Virus record (IMG/VR): IMGVR_UViG_3300025400_000049
Span: 1-33,592 of that record
Length of the DNA stretch: 33,592 nucleotides
Direction: 5' to 3' (one strand)
From: a virus
The translations under genes were made by a program, and so were the position numbers. Shown piece after piece: positions 1 to 7,993 of the stretch. The notes under the pieces are model-generated. The model searched no databases. It was not told the DNA's origin and saw nothing but the letters and a program-made list of their open reading frames with translations. Position 1 is the first letter of the stretch, and every line of letters starts with the position of its first letter.

Positions 1-96
1 GAGCAAAGACGCATTTTTCGCAACGCACCGCCATGACGCACCCATTGCGTCATGTGTCATTCCTTTGCGTTTGCTTTGACATGACGCAAACGATGA
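1..96. promoter_or_regulatory. Repeat-rich leader upstream of terS
   Basis: This non-coding stretch carries several copies of a TGACGCA core. ATGACGCA at 33-40 and its exact reverse complement TGCGTCAT at 46-53 form an 8-bp inverted repeat with a 5-nt spacer. A further direct copy lies at 81-88, GACGCA is at 8-13, and TTTGCGT (64-70) pairs with ACGCAAA (84-90). TTGACA at 76-81 lies 15 nt before the terS ATG, like the element before other late genes. In cos phages with GpA-type terminases, repeats next to terS are often small-terminase binding sites; that reading is inferred. An operator controlling late expression is the alternative. Confidence 0.55.
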
Positions 97-747
97 ATGC
101 GACACGGAAGAGACCAGCACCTGCTTGTGAAAGCTTATGCCACGGCTCGAAATATCTCCCTTCGTACCGCCCAACTCCATCGTCAGCGCCGGGATCCGCT
201 ATTTTTGGAATTCCTTTCTCGTCAGGCCAACACCGCCGTTCGCACTGCGGCCGCCCCTGTCCGGAAAATTTCTACACCTGAATCGTTCAACGCAACGCCA
301 GTATCCTCCTTTGAAGATACCGGAGACGATTTGGAAAAGGCTCGCCGCATGGAAAAGGAAGCCTATCAGTTCTGGCAAAGCGTAGCCGCCACCTATGGGG
401 AACTTTTGGCTTCCCGAGACATCAACGCAACGCAATGGAGCCGCGCCGAAAAGGACGCCCAAGAGAGTTATCGTAAAAGCAAACGGGCAAGAGAGACCGC
501 CGAAATTGCCGCCGGTCGTCTCGTCCCTGCTTCCCAAATTGCCGATCTGCGCCGCCGGTTCATCCAACCGATCAGATCAGTTTTGGCAAACATGCCGTCA
601 GAAGTGGGACCTCGAGCTAACAGCTTCGACCCCGCATTTGGCATCCAGGCATGTCAGGAATGGTTACGCAACAGGTTCACGCCACAACTTGCCGCCGTTG
701 AGAAAGAGTTCAGCAAGTACGACACCTCCGATCCGATCCCCGCATGA
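97..747 (+). CDS. Putative terminase small subunit
   Basis: The 216-aa protein should recognise phage DNA and hand it to the motor subunit encoded just downstream. The N-terminus (about residues 8-40) looks like a DNA-binding helix-turn-helix, with a VKAYATARNISLRTAQ stretch followed by basic residues. Residues about 80-150 are charged, alanine-rich and probably a coiled coil, and the C-terminal third is a separate helical region. It is first in the late cluster and precedes a GpA-type large terminase, the usual place for a Nu1-like subunit. The ATG at 97 was chosen because it gives the full helix-turn-helix and lies 15 nt after TTGACA; no Shine-Dalgarno sequence is visible. The call rests mainly on position and HTH character. 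Confidence 0.7.
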   Translation: MRHGRDQHLLVKAYATARNISLRTAQLHRQRRDPLFLEFLSRQANTAVRTAAAPVRKISTPESFNATPVSSFEDTGDDLEKARRMEKEAYQFWQSVAATYGELLASRDINATQWSRAEKDAQESYRKSKRARETAEIAAGRLVPASQIADLRRRFIQPIRSVLANMPSEVGPRANSFDPAFGIQACQEWLRNRFTPQLAAVEKEFSKYDTSDPIPA

Positions 748-977
748 AAATGATTGGTGTGAAACGTGGTTCTCAACCGGTCCCTTTCGGATGTGTTCCT
801 TGTCCTGGTCTCAAAGGATTTCCCAAAGGAAAAATCCGCCTACGCATTCGGAATGACGACTTTGTCAGGATCTTCATCCGCAACCGATCCCGATTCATCG
901 CCACCATTCCGGTCATTGAAAGTGGATTTTGGCATTACTGCCCCGAGTTAAATCAAGGCATCAATATCAAATCATGA
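744..977 (+). CDS. Small protein between terminase subunits, unknown function
   Basis: A 77-aa basic protein that I do not recognise. Its ATG lies inside the last codons of terS (ATGA overlap at 744-747) and its TGA lies inside the start of the large terminase (ATGA at 974-977). Precise overlaps at both ends are a strong sign of a translated, translationally coupled gene. The sequence has a short PFGCVPCPG segment with two cysteines, a run of arginine/isoleucine-rich beta-like residues (KIRLRIRNDD, RIFIRNRSRF), and no membrane segment. It could be a terminase accessory protein or an unrelated small factor. Other frames in the same 227 bases give only shorter, less plausible proteins. Confidence 0.55.
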   Translation: MKMIGVKRGSQPVPFGCVPCPGLKGFPKGKIRLRIRNDDFVRIFIRNRSRFIATIPVIESGFWHYCPELNQGINIKS

Positions 978-2710
978 CCGATCTCTTGGGAGAGTTCCTT
1001 GGGGATCTCAGTTTGCCTGAGTTGCCCGATCCGGTTGCGTGGTGTGAGGAGAACATAGAGTTCTCACCACGCGTCTCGCCGAATCAGCCTGGACGATTTT
1101 CCACGCTCCTTCGTCCCTACATGCGCGAACCGCTTAGTCAGTTCCACCCCGAGAGCGGATGCACCGACTTGACGCTCTGCTGGGGAAGCCAATGCGCCAA
1201 GACCACCGTGGCCATGATGGGCATGGCTTACAAACTGGCAAATGACCCTTCTCCCACGTTGGTCGTCATGCCTACCGAAGCACTTGGTCGCTCTTGGAGT
1301 CAGACCCGGTGGATTCCGTTGATTGAGGATAACCCCGCGCTATCGGTACACATGCCGGAAAACAAAGACCTCATGAAATCTTTGGAAATGCAATTTGCCC
1401 GCCAGACGACCACCGTGGTCGGGTCGAATTCCCCCAGCCAACTTAGTAGTCGCCCCGTCCAAACGCTAATTTTGGATGAATGTTGCAAATTTGCCCGCGC
1501 TTCGACCGATGAGTCGAGTGCCATGAAGCTTGCGGAGCAACGCACGAAGACCTTTTCCCGATCGTTGAGGGTAAAAATGTCCACACCCACCACCGCCGAA
1601 CATGAGTTTTGGTTGGATTTTCAAGCCGGAGACCAGAGGTATTTTGAAATTCCATGCCCGGAATGCGGCGGTCGTTTTACCTTTGAACATGCCCAGGGTG
1701 AAAAGAAAACCCTTGTTTGGGATGCCGAGGCAAAAGGAACTGATGGCGTCTGGGATAAGGAAAAAGTGCGCCAGTCCGCCCACTATCGTTGTCCGCTTTG
1801 TGAGTTCCAGATCAGGGATCATCACAAGCCCTCCATGATGTTGAAAGGTGAATGGGTGGCACGCAACCCGTCGGCACCGGCCGGTCGCCGTTCCTATCAC
1901 CTGAATTCGTTTTATTCTCCCGACGTCCAGTGCTCTTTTGGAAATCTTGCCGTCCGATTTTTGGAATCGATCGATCTGTTCGGACTTCAGGATTACAACA
2001 ACGGATGGATGGCGCTTCCGCATCAGGAAAGCACCGTCAATGTGAAGGAGGAAAAAATCCACGCCCTCCGGTGCAAAGATTACCGCCTTGGTCAGATCCC
2101 GTCCTTTCTGTTGGAGAAATTCGGCTACCTTGTGCTCACGGCGGATCCTGGCCAAGACCAGACCCACTGGGTCGTCTCGGCGGTTTCACGAGATGGGGAA
2201 ATCGCCGTTGTGGATTGCGGCACCGTCCTGGCACCCGAGGATCTTCTCACCCTGCTCAAGGATAAAACCTACAAAGGCACCGGAGATGCCGACTGGCCGA
2301 TTGGTTTTGGCATCGTCGATTCAGGATGGCAAACGGATCGCATCTACGATCTTTGTGTCCGCAGTCGTGGCAAATTGTGGCCGTCCAAAGGATCCGTCGC
2401 ATCATTTGGCACTTGGAGCACTTCCCAGGTAAAGACCCACCGGGGACTGGTTTTGCATACTTACGTCGATTACACGCTGAAACTTTCGCTCTATCTGGAA
2501 AAGATTGAAAAACGCCTCGCCCCTTTGCTTCACCTGCCCGATGACGCCCCGGCCGCGCTCATTCATGGACTGACCGGCCAGCAATTATTAGAGACCCGCA
2601 CCCCGCGCGGCACGACCAAGTATTGGAAAGAAATCAGGGAAGATCACTTTGGCGACTGCGTGAAACTTGCCGTTCTGAGTCATTGGATTGCCAAGACAAG
2701 TGGAAAATGA
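974..2710 (+). CDS. Terminase large subunit, GpA family
   Basis: The 578-aa ATPase/nuclease packages DNA into proheads and cuts it at genome ends. The Walker A-like loop is WGSQCAKTT at residues 70-78 and Walker B is LILDE at 165-169. Two CxxC pairs (CPEC 228-231, CPLC 273-276) form the zinc-binding insertion typical of GpA-type terminases. The C-terminal nuclease region shows acidic residues in TADPGQDQ (D391), IVDSGWQTD (D449) and DHFGDC (D557, D561). Length and order match lambda gpA relatives, which usually make cohesive ends. The ATG at 974 overlaps the upstream stop; a TTG 45 nt earlier is less likely. No Shine-Dalgarno sequence is evident. Confidence 0.93.
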   Translation: MTDLLGEFLGDLSLPELPDPVAWCEENIEFSPRVSPNQPGRFSTLLRPYMREPLSQFHPESGCTDLTLCWGSQCAKTTVAMMGMAYKLANDPSPTLVVMPTEALGRSWSQTRWIPLIEDNPALSVHMPENKDLMKSLEMQFARQTTTVVGSNSPSQLSSRPVQTLILDECCKFARASTDESSAMKLAEQRTKTFSRSLRVKMSTPTTAEHEFWLDFQAGDQRYFEIPCPECGGRFTFEHAQGEKKTLVWDAEAKGTDGVWDKEKVRQSAHYRCPLCEFQIRDHHKPSMMLKGEWVARNPSAPAGRRSYHLNSFYSPDVQCSFGNLAVRFLESIDLFGLQDYNNGWMALPHQESTVNVKEEKIHALRCKDYRLGQIPSFLLEKFGYLVLTADPGQDQTHWVVSAVSRDGEIAVVDCGTVLAPEDLLTLLKDKTYKGTGDADWPIGFGIVDSGWQTDRIYDLCVRSRGKLWPSKGSVASFGTWSTSQVKTHRGLVLHTYVDYTLKLSLYLEKIEKRLAPLLHLPDDAPAALIHGLTGQQLLETRTPRGTTKYWKEIREDHFGDCVKLAVLSHWIAKTSGK

Positions 2711-2714
2711 ATCT

Positions 2715-2720
2715 TTGACA
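2715..2720 (+). promoter_or_regulatory. TTGACA leader element
   Basis: TTGACA in TTTGACAC lies 16 nt before the ATG at 2737, just after the large-terminase stop. A short TGCT/AGCA hairpin can form between it and the ATG. It belongs to the recurrent late-gene set; no -10 box sits at a normal distance, so it is not read as a -35 box. Confidence 0.55.
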
Positions 2721-2736
2721 CTGCTCCTCGGTAGCA

Positions 2737-3063
2737 ATGTCACTGAACTATTCGGCACTCAATAACGGCGGCCAAATCTCCTACTGCGTGCGCTACCTTC
2801 GGCGCACCCAGACCGTCGCGGCCTTGGAGGCATTAGCTGACAGCATCTTTCAGAGTGCCACTGACGAGGTCACCATCACCACCCTGGCGAACGATGGCGT
2901 TCACAGTTCCGGTCAGATCACGTTTCCAAAGAGCGTCATCGGCTACGCCGTTGAGAAACTCCTCATGGAGGCATCCATCAGCGGCATCACCGGGGAGAAC
3001 AAGCTCGACCCCATTCCCGGTCCCGTGATTGCCGATTTCTCTCACCGCCTCGTCAGGACGTAA
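2737..3063 (+). CDS. Small protein at the head-tail joining (gpW) position
   Basis: A 108-aa protein lying exactly between large terminase and portal, where lambdoid phages place gpW. gpW itself is about 68 aa and no clear gpW motif is visible, so the name is positional. The protein reads as helix (TVAALEALADSIFQSA), beta (TDEVTITT, SGQITFP), then another helix (VIGYAVEKLLMEASI), a compact alpha/beta layout compatible with a small connector protein. It follows a TTGACA element by 16 nt and ends 3 nt before the portal ATG, so it is probably cotranscribed with portal. Function is uncertain. Confidence 0.6.
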   Translation: MSLNYSALNNGGQISYCVRYLRRTQTVAALEALADSIFQSATDEVTITTLANDGVHSSGQITFPKSVIGYAVEKLLMEASISGITGENKLDPIPGPVIADFSHRLVRT

Positions 3064-3066
3064 TTT

Positions 3067-4641
3067 ATGGCCCGCAAGAAAACGATTAGCCCGTCCCGTC
3101 GCACCGGGAGCACGCCGACCCGCCGCCTTCCTTCCGTCGGGAAACCTACCGGAGGATCGGGTCCCGCCCGGATCAAGGCCGCTTACGGATACGACGCCGC
3201 CGTTCCCTCCATGCAGAGGGGATACATTTATTGGCCGACCCTTTCGCCGAGAGACGAGATCAACGTCTGGACCCGCCGCGAGATTGCCCGCAAGGTGCAT
3301 TATCTCATGGCCAACATGGGACTGGCTCGCCGCCTGCTCACTTCGATCACCAACATGGTCGTCGGCAACGGATTCAACCCGCAAGCGACCACCAAGGATG
3401 CCGAATGGAATGCCCTGGCAGATGCCGCGTATAACCGCCGCGCCCGGAGTGCCGCCACTTACGACGTCTCGGGTCGATTAACCGCCGTCCAGATGCAACG
3501 TCTGGCCTACTTGACACAGAAGAAAGACGGCGACGCCGCCATCGTATTCAGTGAAAGCCAGAGCGGTGGAGCGCTTCGCCGCCTCTATTCTGGAACACAA
3601 GTCGGTGAACCGATCGGCACCCTTGACAAGAAAATGAACGACGGCATCGCCGTCGATCGGCTCGGCCGCGCCCAGGCATTTTATTTCCTTGATGACGACT
3701 TTTCCAAAACCACACGGGTCGGTGCCGAAAATGTCGTCTGGATGTGCAACTTGGAAAGCCCCGGCCAGTTCCGTGGCGTCAGTTCGCTGGCACATGCCGT
3801 CAACAAGATGATCGACATCACCGAGCTGAACGCCTCGGTCATGCAAGGCATCAAACTCAGCAACCAGATCGGATACTACCTTGCTTCACAGGACAAGGAT
3901 GCCACCCCGGGGATCATGGATGCCCTGGCTGGCAAATATCAAACCGATCAAGTGGTTGGCACTGATAACAGTGGAAACTTACAAAGCATCCGCACCAGCG
4001 AAGTTTTTGGCATGGGTGGAGAGATCAAGGAAGTTCCCCCCGGCTATGACATCAAGACATTGCTTGATCAACGTCCCCACCCGAACAGCGTCGAATTCGT
4101 CGAGAATTCACTGATCCGTGATTGTTGCTGGGGTTTGGGCATATCGGACGCGCTGGGCTGGTCGATTTCTAAATTTGGCGGAGCAGGGGTCAGGTATGTT
4201 CTGGCCGACGCCCAGGCATGGATCAAGGCCGAGCAATCCAACTTTATTGATACCTGGCTCTCGCGTGATTGGACCTACACGATTGCCAAGGAGATGAAGG
4301 CCGGACGCCTTCGCAAGTGCAAGGATCCCGCCTGGTATTCCCATTCATGGATTCCTTGTGAGTCGGTGACCGTGGATTTCGGTCGTGACGGTCGCATCTA
4401 TCTTGAGCAACACCGCACCGGCCTGATCTCAACCGATCGCCTTTATAATCTCAAGGGTCAGGACGCCAAGGAAGAGGTCACCCGCGAAATGGATTTTGCC
4501 GTTTGGAGGAAGCAAGAAATGGAAAGCCGTGGCCTTTCCATGAGCGATCTCTACCCGGAGCTGAAAGTGGAGCAACCGATCGTCGAACCCCCTGTGGAGG
4601 AAGAGGACGTAAGCGCCCCCGGCAACCTTACAGGAAAGTAA
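3067..4641 (+). CDS. Portal protein, lambda gpB family
   Basis: The 524-aa protein should form the dodecameric portal ring at the capsid vertex, through which DNA enters and to which the tail joins. Family-typical features include a basic N-terminus, the ARRLLTSITNMVVGNGFNPQ-like segment near residues 80-100, the conserved block around QRLAYLTQKKDGDAAIVF (about 140-160), and the long mixed central domain with GVSSLAHAVNKMIDITEL. The C-terminus is acidic and disordered (VEEEDVSAPG). Length matches lambda-type portals. It is flanked by terminase and S49 protease, the standard order. The start codon follows the previous stop by 3 nt with no clear Shine-Dalgarno sequence. Confidence 0.92.
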   Translation: MARKKTISPSRRTGSTPTRRLPSVGKPTGGSGPARIKAAYGYDAAVPSMQRGYIYWPTLSPRDEINVWTRREIARKVHYLMANMGLARRLLTSITNMVVGNGFNPQATTKDAEWNALADAAYNRRARSAATYDVSGRLTAVQMQRLAYLTQKKDGDAAIVFSESQSGGALRRLYSGTQVGEPIGTLDKKMNDGIAVDRLGRAQAFYFLDDDFSKTTRVGAENVVWMCNLESPGQFRGVSSLAHAVNKMIDITELNASVMQGIKLSNQIGYYLASQDKDATPGIMDALAGKYQTDQVVGTDNSGNLQSIRTSEVFGMGGEIKEVPPGYDIKTLLDQRPHPNSVEFVENSLIRDCCWGLGISDALGWSISKFGGAGVRYVLADAQAWIKAEQSNFIDTWLSRDWTYTIAKEMKAGRLRKCKDPAWYSHSWIPCESVTVDFGRDGRIYLEQHRTGLISTDRLYNLKGQDAKEEVTREMDFAVWRKQEMESRGLSMSDLYPELKVEQPIVEPPVEEEDVSAPGNLTGK

Positions 4642-4644
4642 TGG

Positions 4645-4905
4645 ATGGAACTTCCCGACGAACTGTATCAGGACGCCGGTCACAGTCGGGGAACCTATAA
4701 CGGAAAGCCGATGCGGTTCATGGTGGAGACCGATCCCGGATATACCGATCTGAGTGACAATGCCACCGTGCTCAGAAAACTCATGGCATGGGAGCGCAAG
4801 AATCTTGGAGAACTCAGTTGGCATGCCTACATCCGCAGGAAAATCTCGGCCGAAATCAAAGAGAACATCGCTCGGAAAAAGAAAAAGTCGGTTTATATCC
4901 CCTGA
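4645..4905 (+). CDS. Small basic protein between portal and protease, unknown
   Basis: An 86-aa protein I do not recognise. It begins 3 nt after the portal stop. The ATG at 4641 overlapping that stop opens a different frame that ends after about 19 codons, so 4645 is preferred. The N-terminus is acidic (MELPDELYQD), the centre carries a helix around NATVLRKLMAWERKNLGELSW, and the C-terminus is strongly basic (ENIARKKKKSVYI), suggesting nucleic-acid or capsid-interior contact. Position between portal and prohead protease suggests a head-assembly role, but there is no direct evidence. Confidence 0.6.
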   Translation: MELPDELYQDAGHSRGTYNGKPMRFMVETDPGYTDLSDNATVLRKLMAWERKNLGELSWHAYIRRKISAEIKENIARKKKKSVYIP

Positions 4906-4913
4906 CTTCCGTT

Positions 4914-4919
4914 TTGACA
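4914..4919 (+). promoter_or_regulatory. TTGACA leader element
   Basis: TTGACA in GTTTTGACATCC lies 13 nt before the protease ATG at 4933, within a 27-nt gap. No Shine-Dalgarno sequence is present. It is a member of the late-gene leader set. Confidence 0.5.
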
Positions 4920-4932
4920 TCCGCCTGAGTGG

Positions 4933-5820
4933 ATGAAGCTCGCACGCATCGCCACCCGTCTTTACGCCACCCCGTGGCACATCCTTCCCGAGGCTCATCG
5001 CCGCCTCCAATCCCTCTTTGAGGCGCACCAGTCCCAACCGATCAGCTCCATTCTCACGACTGAGAACGACGGCGACCAGGACGACATGGAACAGAAGTCC
5101 TATGATGTCGAGAATGGCGTCGCCATCGTCCCGGTGAATGGCGTGATCGGAAAGCGTCTCAACATGCTGGAAATGATGTGCGGGGGTGCCGACGTCGATC
5201 AGATCGTCAATGCCGTCATGAAGGCCGACATGGATCCTTCCGTTCACAGCATCCTGCTTGATGTGAATAGCCCAGGCGGCATGGTCACCGGCACGCCCGA
5301 GGCGGCCGCATCGCTGGGGAAGACCGCCAAGCCCCTGTACGCTTTCACCGATTCCCAAATGTGTTCGGCGGCCTACTGGCTCGCCAGCGCCGCCACCTCC
5401 GGCATTTTTGTCACCGGATCGAGTGATGTGGGATCGATCGGAACTTATCTTGCGATGATCGACAGCTCCCGCGCTTACGAAATGGAAGGGCTGAAGCTGG
5501 AACTTTTCAAGGCTGGCCGGTTAAAAGCCATCGGTCTGGAAGGCAAATCGTTCACCGAGGAAGAGCGTTCGTTCCTTCAGGATGGAGTCGAGCGTGCCAA
5601 CAGCCGGTTCCTTGAAGCCGTCACCACCAACCGCGCCCAGGCCGGTTACAAGATTTCCGACGAGACCATGCAGGGACAGTGGTTCGACGGGGAACAAGCC
5701 GTGGCAAACGGCCTTGCCGACCGCATTGTCTCCGGGATCGGCGAAGTGATCGAACTGATTTCCCAAGACATTGATGAGGATGGCGATGGGGAGGAAGACG
5801 ACGACAACGACGGCATGTAA
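4933..5820 (+). CDS. Prohead protease, S49 (SppA-like) family
   Basis: A 295-aa serine peptidase of the S49 family used by lambda-type phages (gpC) to process the portal/scaffold during prohead maturation. The ClpP/SppA fold is evident: VAIVPVNGVIG (63-73), ILLDVNSPGG (107-116), the nucleophile in SQMCSAAYWLA with Ser145 as best candidate, and the general-base lysine in GRLKAIG (Lys198). The C-terminus is a very acidic tail with repeated D/E residues. Unlike lambda, where scaffold Nu3 is nested in gpC, the scaffold here is a separate downstream gene. The ATG at 4933 is 13 nt after TTGACA. Confidence 0.9.
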   Translation: MKLARIATRLYATPWHILPEAHRRLQSLFEAHQSQPISSILTTENDGDQDDMEQKSYDVENGVAIVPVNGVIGKRLNMLEMMCGGADVDQIVNAVMKADMDPSVHSILLDVNSPGGMVTGTPEAAASLGKTAKPLYAFTDSQMCSAAYWLASAATSGIFVTGSSDVGSIGTYLAMIDSSRAYEMEGLKLELFKAGRLKAIGLEGKSFTEEERSFLQDGVERANSRFLEAVTTNRAQAGYKISDETMQGQWFDGEQAVANGLADRIVSGIGEVIELISQDIDEDGDGEEDDDNDGM

Positions 5821-5841
5821 TCCGCCTCTTTTTTTAAAACT

Positions 5842-5847
5842 TTGACA
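5842..5847 (+). promoter_or_regulatory. TTGACA leader element
   Basis: TTGACA in ACTTTGACACCGCAC lies 21 nt before the ATG at 5869. The sequence TTTGACACCGCAC is identical to that at the end of the structured RNA at 8772-8867. The TTG inside it could in principle be read as a start codon in the same frame, but the ATG at 5869 is preferred. Confidence 0.55.
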
Positions 5848-5868
5848 CCGCACCTAGCTGGAAACCAC

Positions 5869-6372
5869 ATGAACATTTTCTCCCAATTAAAAGCCGCCCT
5901 TGCTGAAAAGGAAACCATCCTTGGCCAGCTTTCCGCCGCGCAAAACTCCTTGACCGAGGCCATCGCGCTGATCGAAACCAAGAACGGCCTGATTGCCGAA
6001 CTGGAAGCCGCCGCCGAAGGTCATTCGCTCAAGGTCAGCGAGTTGGAGCAACTTGCAAACGATCACGCCGCATCCCTTGAAGCCGCCAAGGTGCTTCATG
6101 CCGAAGAGATTTCCAAGCTCACCGAGGTCAAGGAAGCCCTGGAAGAGACCGACCGCCAGATCGACGAAGAGGTCGCCGCCGCAACCATTGATCAGGTAGC
6201 CGCCCTTGGTTTTGAGGCAAGCGCTCTTCCCCTAGAGGCCGATGCCGCCGCCAATGACCCGGCTTCGCTCTACGACCAGTGGAATTCCCTCAAGGGATCC
6301 GCAAAAACCAGCTTTTTCCGCGAACACAAGGCCGTGCTCCAGAAGTACGACGCCGAGCGTTCCAAGAAATAA
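5869..6372 (+). CDS. Putative capsid scaffold protein
   Basis: A 167-aa protein, almost entirely helical and rich in Glu, Ala, Lys and Leu. Residues about 3-105 are a long predicted coiled coil with heptad-like leucines (LKAALAEKE, LIAELEAAAE, VSELEQLAND, EEISKLTEVKEALEE). The basic C-terminal region has a WNSLKGSAKTSFFREHK segment of the kind that binds the coat protein in many scaffolds. It sits between S49 protease and major coat protein, the expected position. It is a positional and compositional assignment. A TTG 27 nt upstream is in frame but lies within the leader element. Confidence 0.72.
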   Translation: MNIFSQLKAALAEKETILGQLSAAQNSLTEAIALIETKNGLIAELEAAAEGHSLKVSELEQLANDHAASLEAAKVLHAEEISKLTEVKEALEETDRQIDEEVAAATIDQVAALGFEASALPLEADAAANDPASLYDQWNSLKGSAKTSFFREHKAVLQKYDAERSKK

Positions 6373-6431
6373 CCCCGAGCTAGGAATCCCCAAGCTCACC
6401 AACCCAACCCAACTCCCAACTCCTCACCATC

Positions 6432-7328
6432 ATGGCTAATTCCATCGCCAGCGATCTTCAGGTACAGGCTATCCTTGAAAACGCCCTTTTGGCTTTCAAG
6501 CGTACCCTCGCCCCGATTAACGCTTTCAGCACCGTGTATCGTGGCATCCCTCTTCAGGGTAATGACACCGTCACCGTTCCCTACTACCCGCTTCAGGGTA
6601 CCGCATCCAGCGACTTCAACGGGTCGTACAGCGCCGACGCAGGCACTGTCCAGAGCCGCAACGTCGTTGTCAACAAGCGCAAATATCAGGCGCTCAACAT
6701 TACCGGCTACGAACTCGCCCGCCAGCCCCACCTCTCCGTGGAGAAGCTGATGGACCGTCAGGCCGAGGCTCTTGCCCATGACGTCGTCATGGACATCCTG
6801 AGCGTTGTCAGCGCTTCCAACTTCGGAAGTGCGGTTTCCACGGGAGCACCCACTGCTTTCGATTTCACGGACATCGCCGACATCGTCACCGAGATCAACA
6901 ACAGCTACTGGCCAGTCGCCAACCGTAGCCTTGTGCTTTCCAGCACCTACCATGGAGCGCTCCTGAAGGATCCTTCCATTGCCAATTGGAACGCCATGGG
7001 TCAGGCCGGTGCCGACGTCAAGCTCAAGGGTGCTCTCACCCACATCGCCGGTCTGGACGTGTTCGTCACCCCGAACATCCCCGCCAACAGCGAGAACCTT
7101 GTCGGTTTTGCAACCCTGCCCGATGCCGCCCTGGTGGCTTTCGCGCCGATCGCTCCTGCGGACGACCGCATCACCCGTTACGTCACCGCCACCGATGACA
7201 ACGGACTCACCCTCGAGTACCGCGAGTACCCGATCCCCGGCTCGGACACTGTCCAGATGGTGATTGAGGCCAACTACGGCTACGGCAAAGGCGAAAGTGC
7301 CGCTCTCAAGCGCATCGTTTCCGCCTAA
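6432..7328 (+). CDS. Major capsid protein
   Basis: A 298-aa protein expected to assemble the icosahedral shell. It follows protease and scaffold, is followed by a strong terminator, and has the composition of an HK97-fold coat protein: N-terminal helix (LQVQAILENALLAFKRTLAP), an E-loop-like beta region (NDTVTVPYYPLQG), a spine-helix candidate (SVEKLMDRQAEALAHDVVMDIL), and A-domain beta strands near RSLVLSSTYHGALL and GLDVFVTPNIP. The exact coat subfamily is unclear to me. The 59-nt leader is rich in CCAAC/ACTCC repeats and has neither a Shine-Dalgarno sequence nor TTGACA, so this gene may start translation differently from its neighbours. Confidence 0.85.
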   Translation: MANSIASDLQVQAILENALLAFKRTLAPINAFSTVYRGIPLQGNDTVTVPYYPLQGTASSDFNGSYSADAGTVQSRNVVVNKRKYQALNITGYELARQPHLSVEKLMDRQAEALAHDVVMDILSVVSASNFGSAVSTGAPTAFDFTDIADIVTEINNSYWPVANRSLVLSSTYHGALLKDPSIANWNAMGQAGADVKLKGALTHIAGLDVFVTPNIPANSENLVGFATLPDAALVAFAPIAPADDRITRYVTATDDNGLTLEYREYPIPGSDTVQMVIEANYGYGKGESAALKRIVSA

Positions 7329-7350
7329 GAGATTCACCTCTCCTGCTCCG

Positions 7351-7386
7351 CCCCTCCTCTGGAAGAATTTCCGGGGGAGGGGTTTT
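7351..7386 (+). terminator. Rho-independent terminator after the coat gene
   Basis: CCCCTCC (7351-7357) pairs with GGAGGGG (7376-7382). An inner stem, CTGGAA with TTCCGG, extends the hairpin, and four T residues follow. The T-run is short, so some readthrough into downstream head/tail genes is likely. Placement right after the coat gene suits attenuation of distal late transcription. Confidence 0.75.
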
Positions 7387-7414
7387 GGGCTGAAGAGACC
7401 AGACGACTGGTACC

Positions 7415-7453
7415 GACAACGACAACCCCGACGACAACCCCGACGACAACCCC
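7415..7453 (+). repeat. 12-nt tandem repeat in 5' leader
   Basis: The unit GACAACCCCGAC occurs at 7421-7432 and 7433-7444, with a partial third copy at 7445-7453 and GACAAC just before at 7415-7420. It lies between the coat terminator and the ATG at 7476. No coding frame is convincing here. Its role is unknown. Confidence 0.7.
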
Positions 7454-7475
7454 AAAAGACACCCCTCGACACCTT

Positions 7476-7733
7476 ATGAGAATTTTCCTCCTCACGCTTT
7501 CCGAAGAGAGCGACCCGCGCAACCACCGGCATCAGTTGCTTGCCGGACCGACCAGCGATTACATGGCGCTTCGGGAGCAATTCCACGCCAAAAACAGCGA
7601 CAACGATTTTTCCATCCTTTCAATGTGGGATTCTACCGGGGGAGTGATTCGCCGCAAGAGGCTCATTAGTGAGAAGAAGCCAGCAGTTTCCAAGAAAGCC
7701 AAAGCCGAGAAATTGGAAATGGCCTCGGCCTAA
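7476..7733 (+). CDS. Hypothetical 85-aa head-region protein
   Basis: I do not recognise this 85-aa protein. It starts with MRIFLLTLSEESD, has a mixed alpha/beta middle (FSILSMWDSTGGVIRRKRL), and ends in a lysine/alanine-rich tail (KKPAVSKKAKAEKLE) that is probably disordered. It is the first gene after the coat terminator and tandem repeats. Small basic-tailed proteins here can be head decoration or connector proteins, but nothing in the sequence proves this. No Shine-Dalgarno sequence; TCGACA occurs 4 nt before the ATG, which may be coincidence. Confidence 0.6.
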   Translation: MRIFLLTLSEESDPRNHRHQLLAGPTSDYMALREQFHAKNSDNDFSILSMWDSTGGVIRRKRLISEKKPAVSKKAKAEKLEMASA

Positions 7734-7738
7734 TTGTT

Positions 7739-7990
7739 GTGTTGATCCGGGTGAATCCATCTACCGAAATTACTTCTGCCTGGGCAAAAGTCCGGCCGCT
7801 TCTTTCCACGCTTCCAGTGAAGCTCACGGGAGAAATTGCAACACTGGATTCCCATCTTTTTTCTTTGAAACAAATGGCCGCGCCCATGGAGAAAAAAGTC
7901 TTTTCTGAAACAACAATGATTTCAAAAAAATCAAACCATTGGCTTGGCAATTTTTTTAGCAAATTGGTTTCCAAGGCACGGGGCATCTAA
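7739..7990 (+). CDS. Hypothetical 83-aa protein with GTG start
   Basis: An 83-aa protein of unknown function, beginning with GTG at 7739, 5 nt after the previous stop and ending 3 nt before the next ATG. The tight spacing supports expression. The first half (NPSTEITSAWAKVRPLLSTLP) looks ordered; the end is basic (ISKKSNHWLGNFFSKLVSKARG). Its base composition is AT-richer near the 3' end. Position among head-completion genes suggests a virion or assembly role. Confidence 0.5.
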   Translation: MLIRVNPSTEITSAWAKVRPLLSTLPVKLTGEIATLDSHLFSLKQMAAPMEKKVFSETTMISKKSNHWLGNFFSKLVSKARGI

Positions 7991-7993
7991 GTC

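Noticed and set aside
4429-5358. Long minus-strand open frame opposite portal and protease
   Set aside because: It is antisense to two well-supported genes and has the His/Gly/Asp-rich look of a mirror frame.
6396-7586. Long minus-strand open frame over the coat gene
   Set aside because: It mirrors the codon structure of the coat gene, has low-complexity Gly/Val/Asp sequence and crosses the terminator and tandem repeats.
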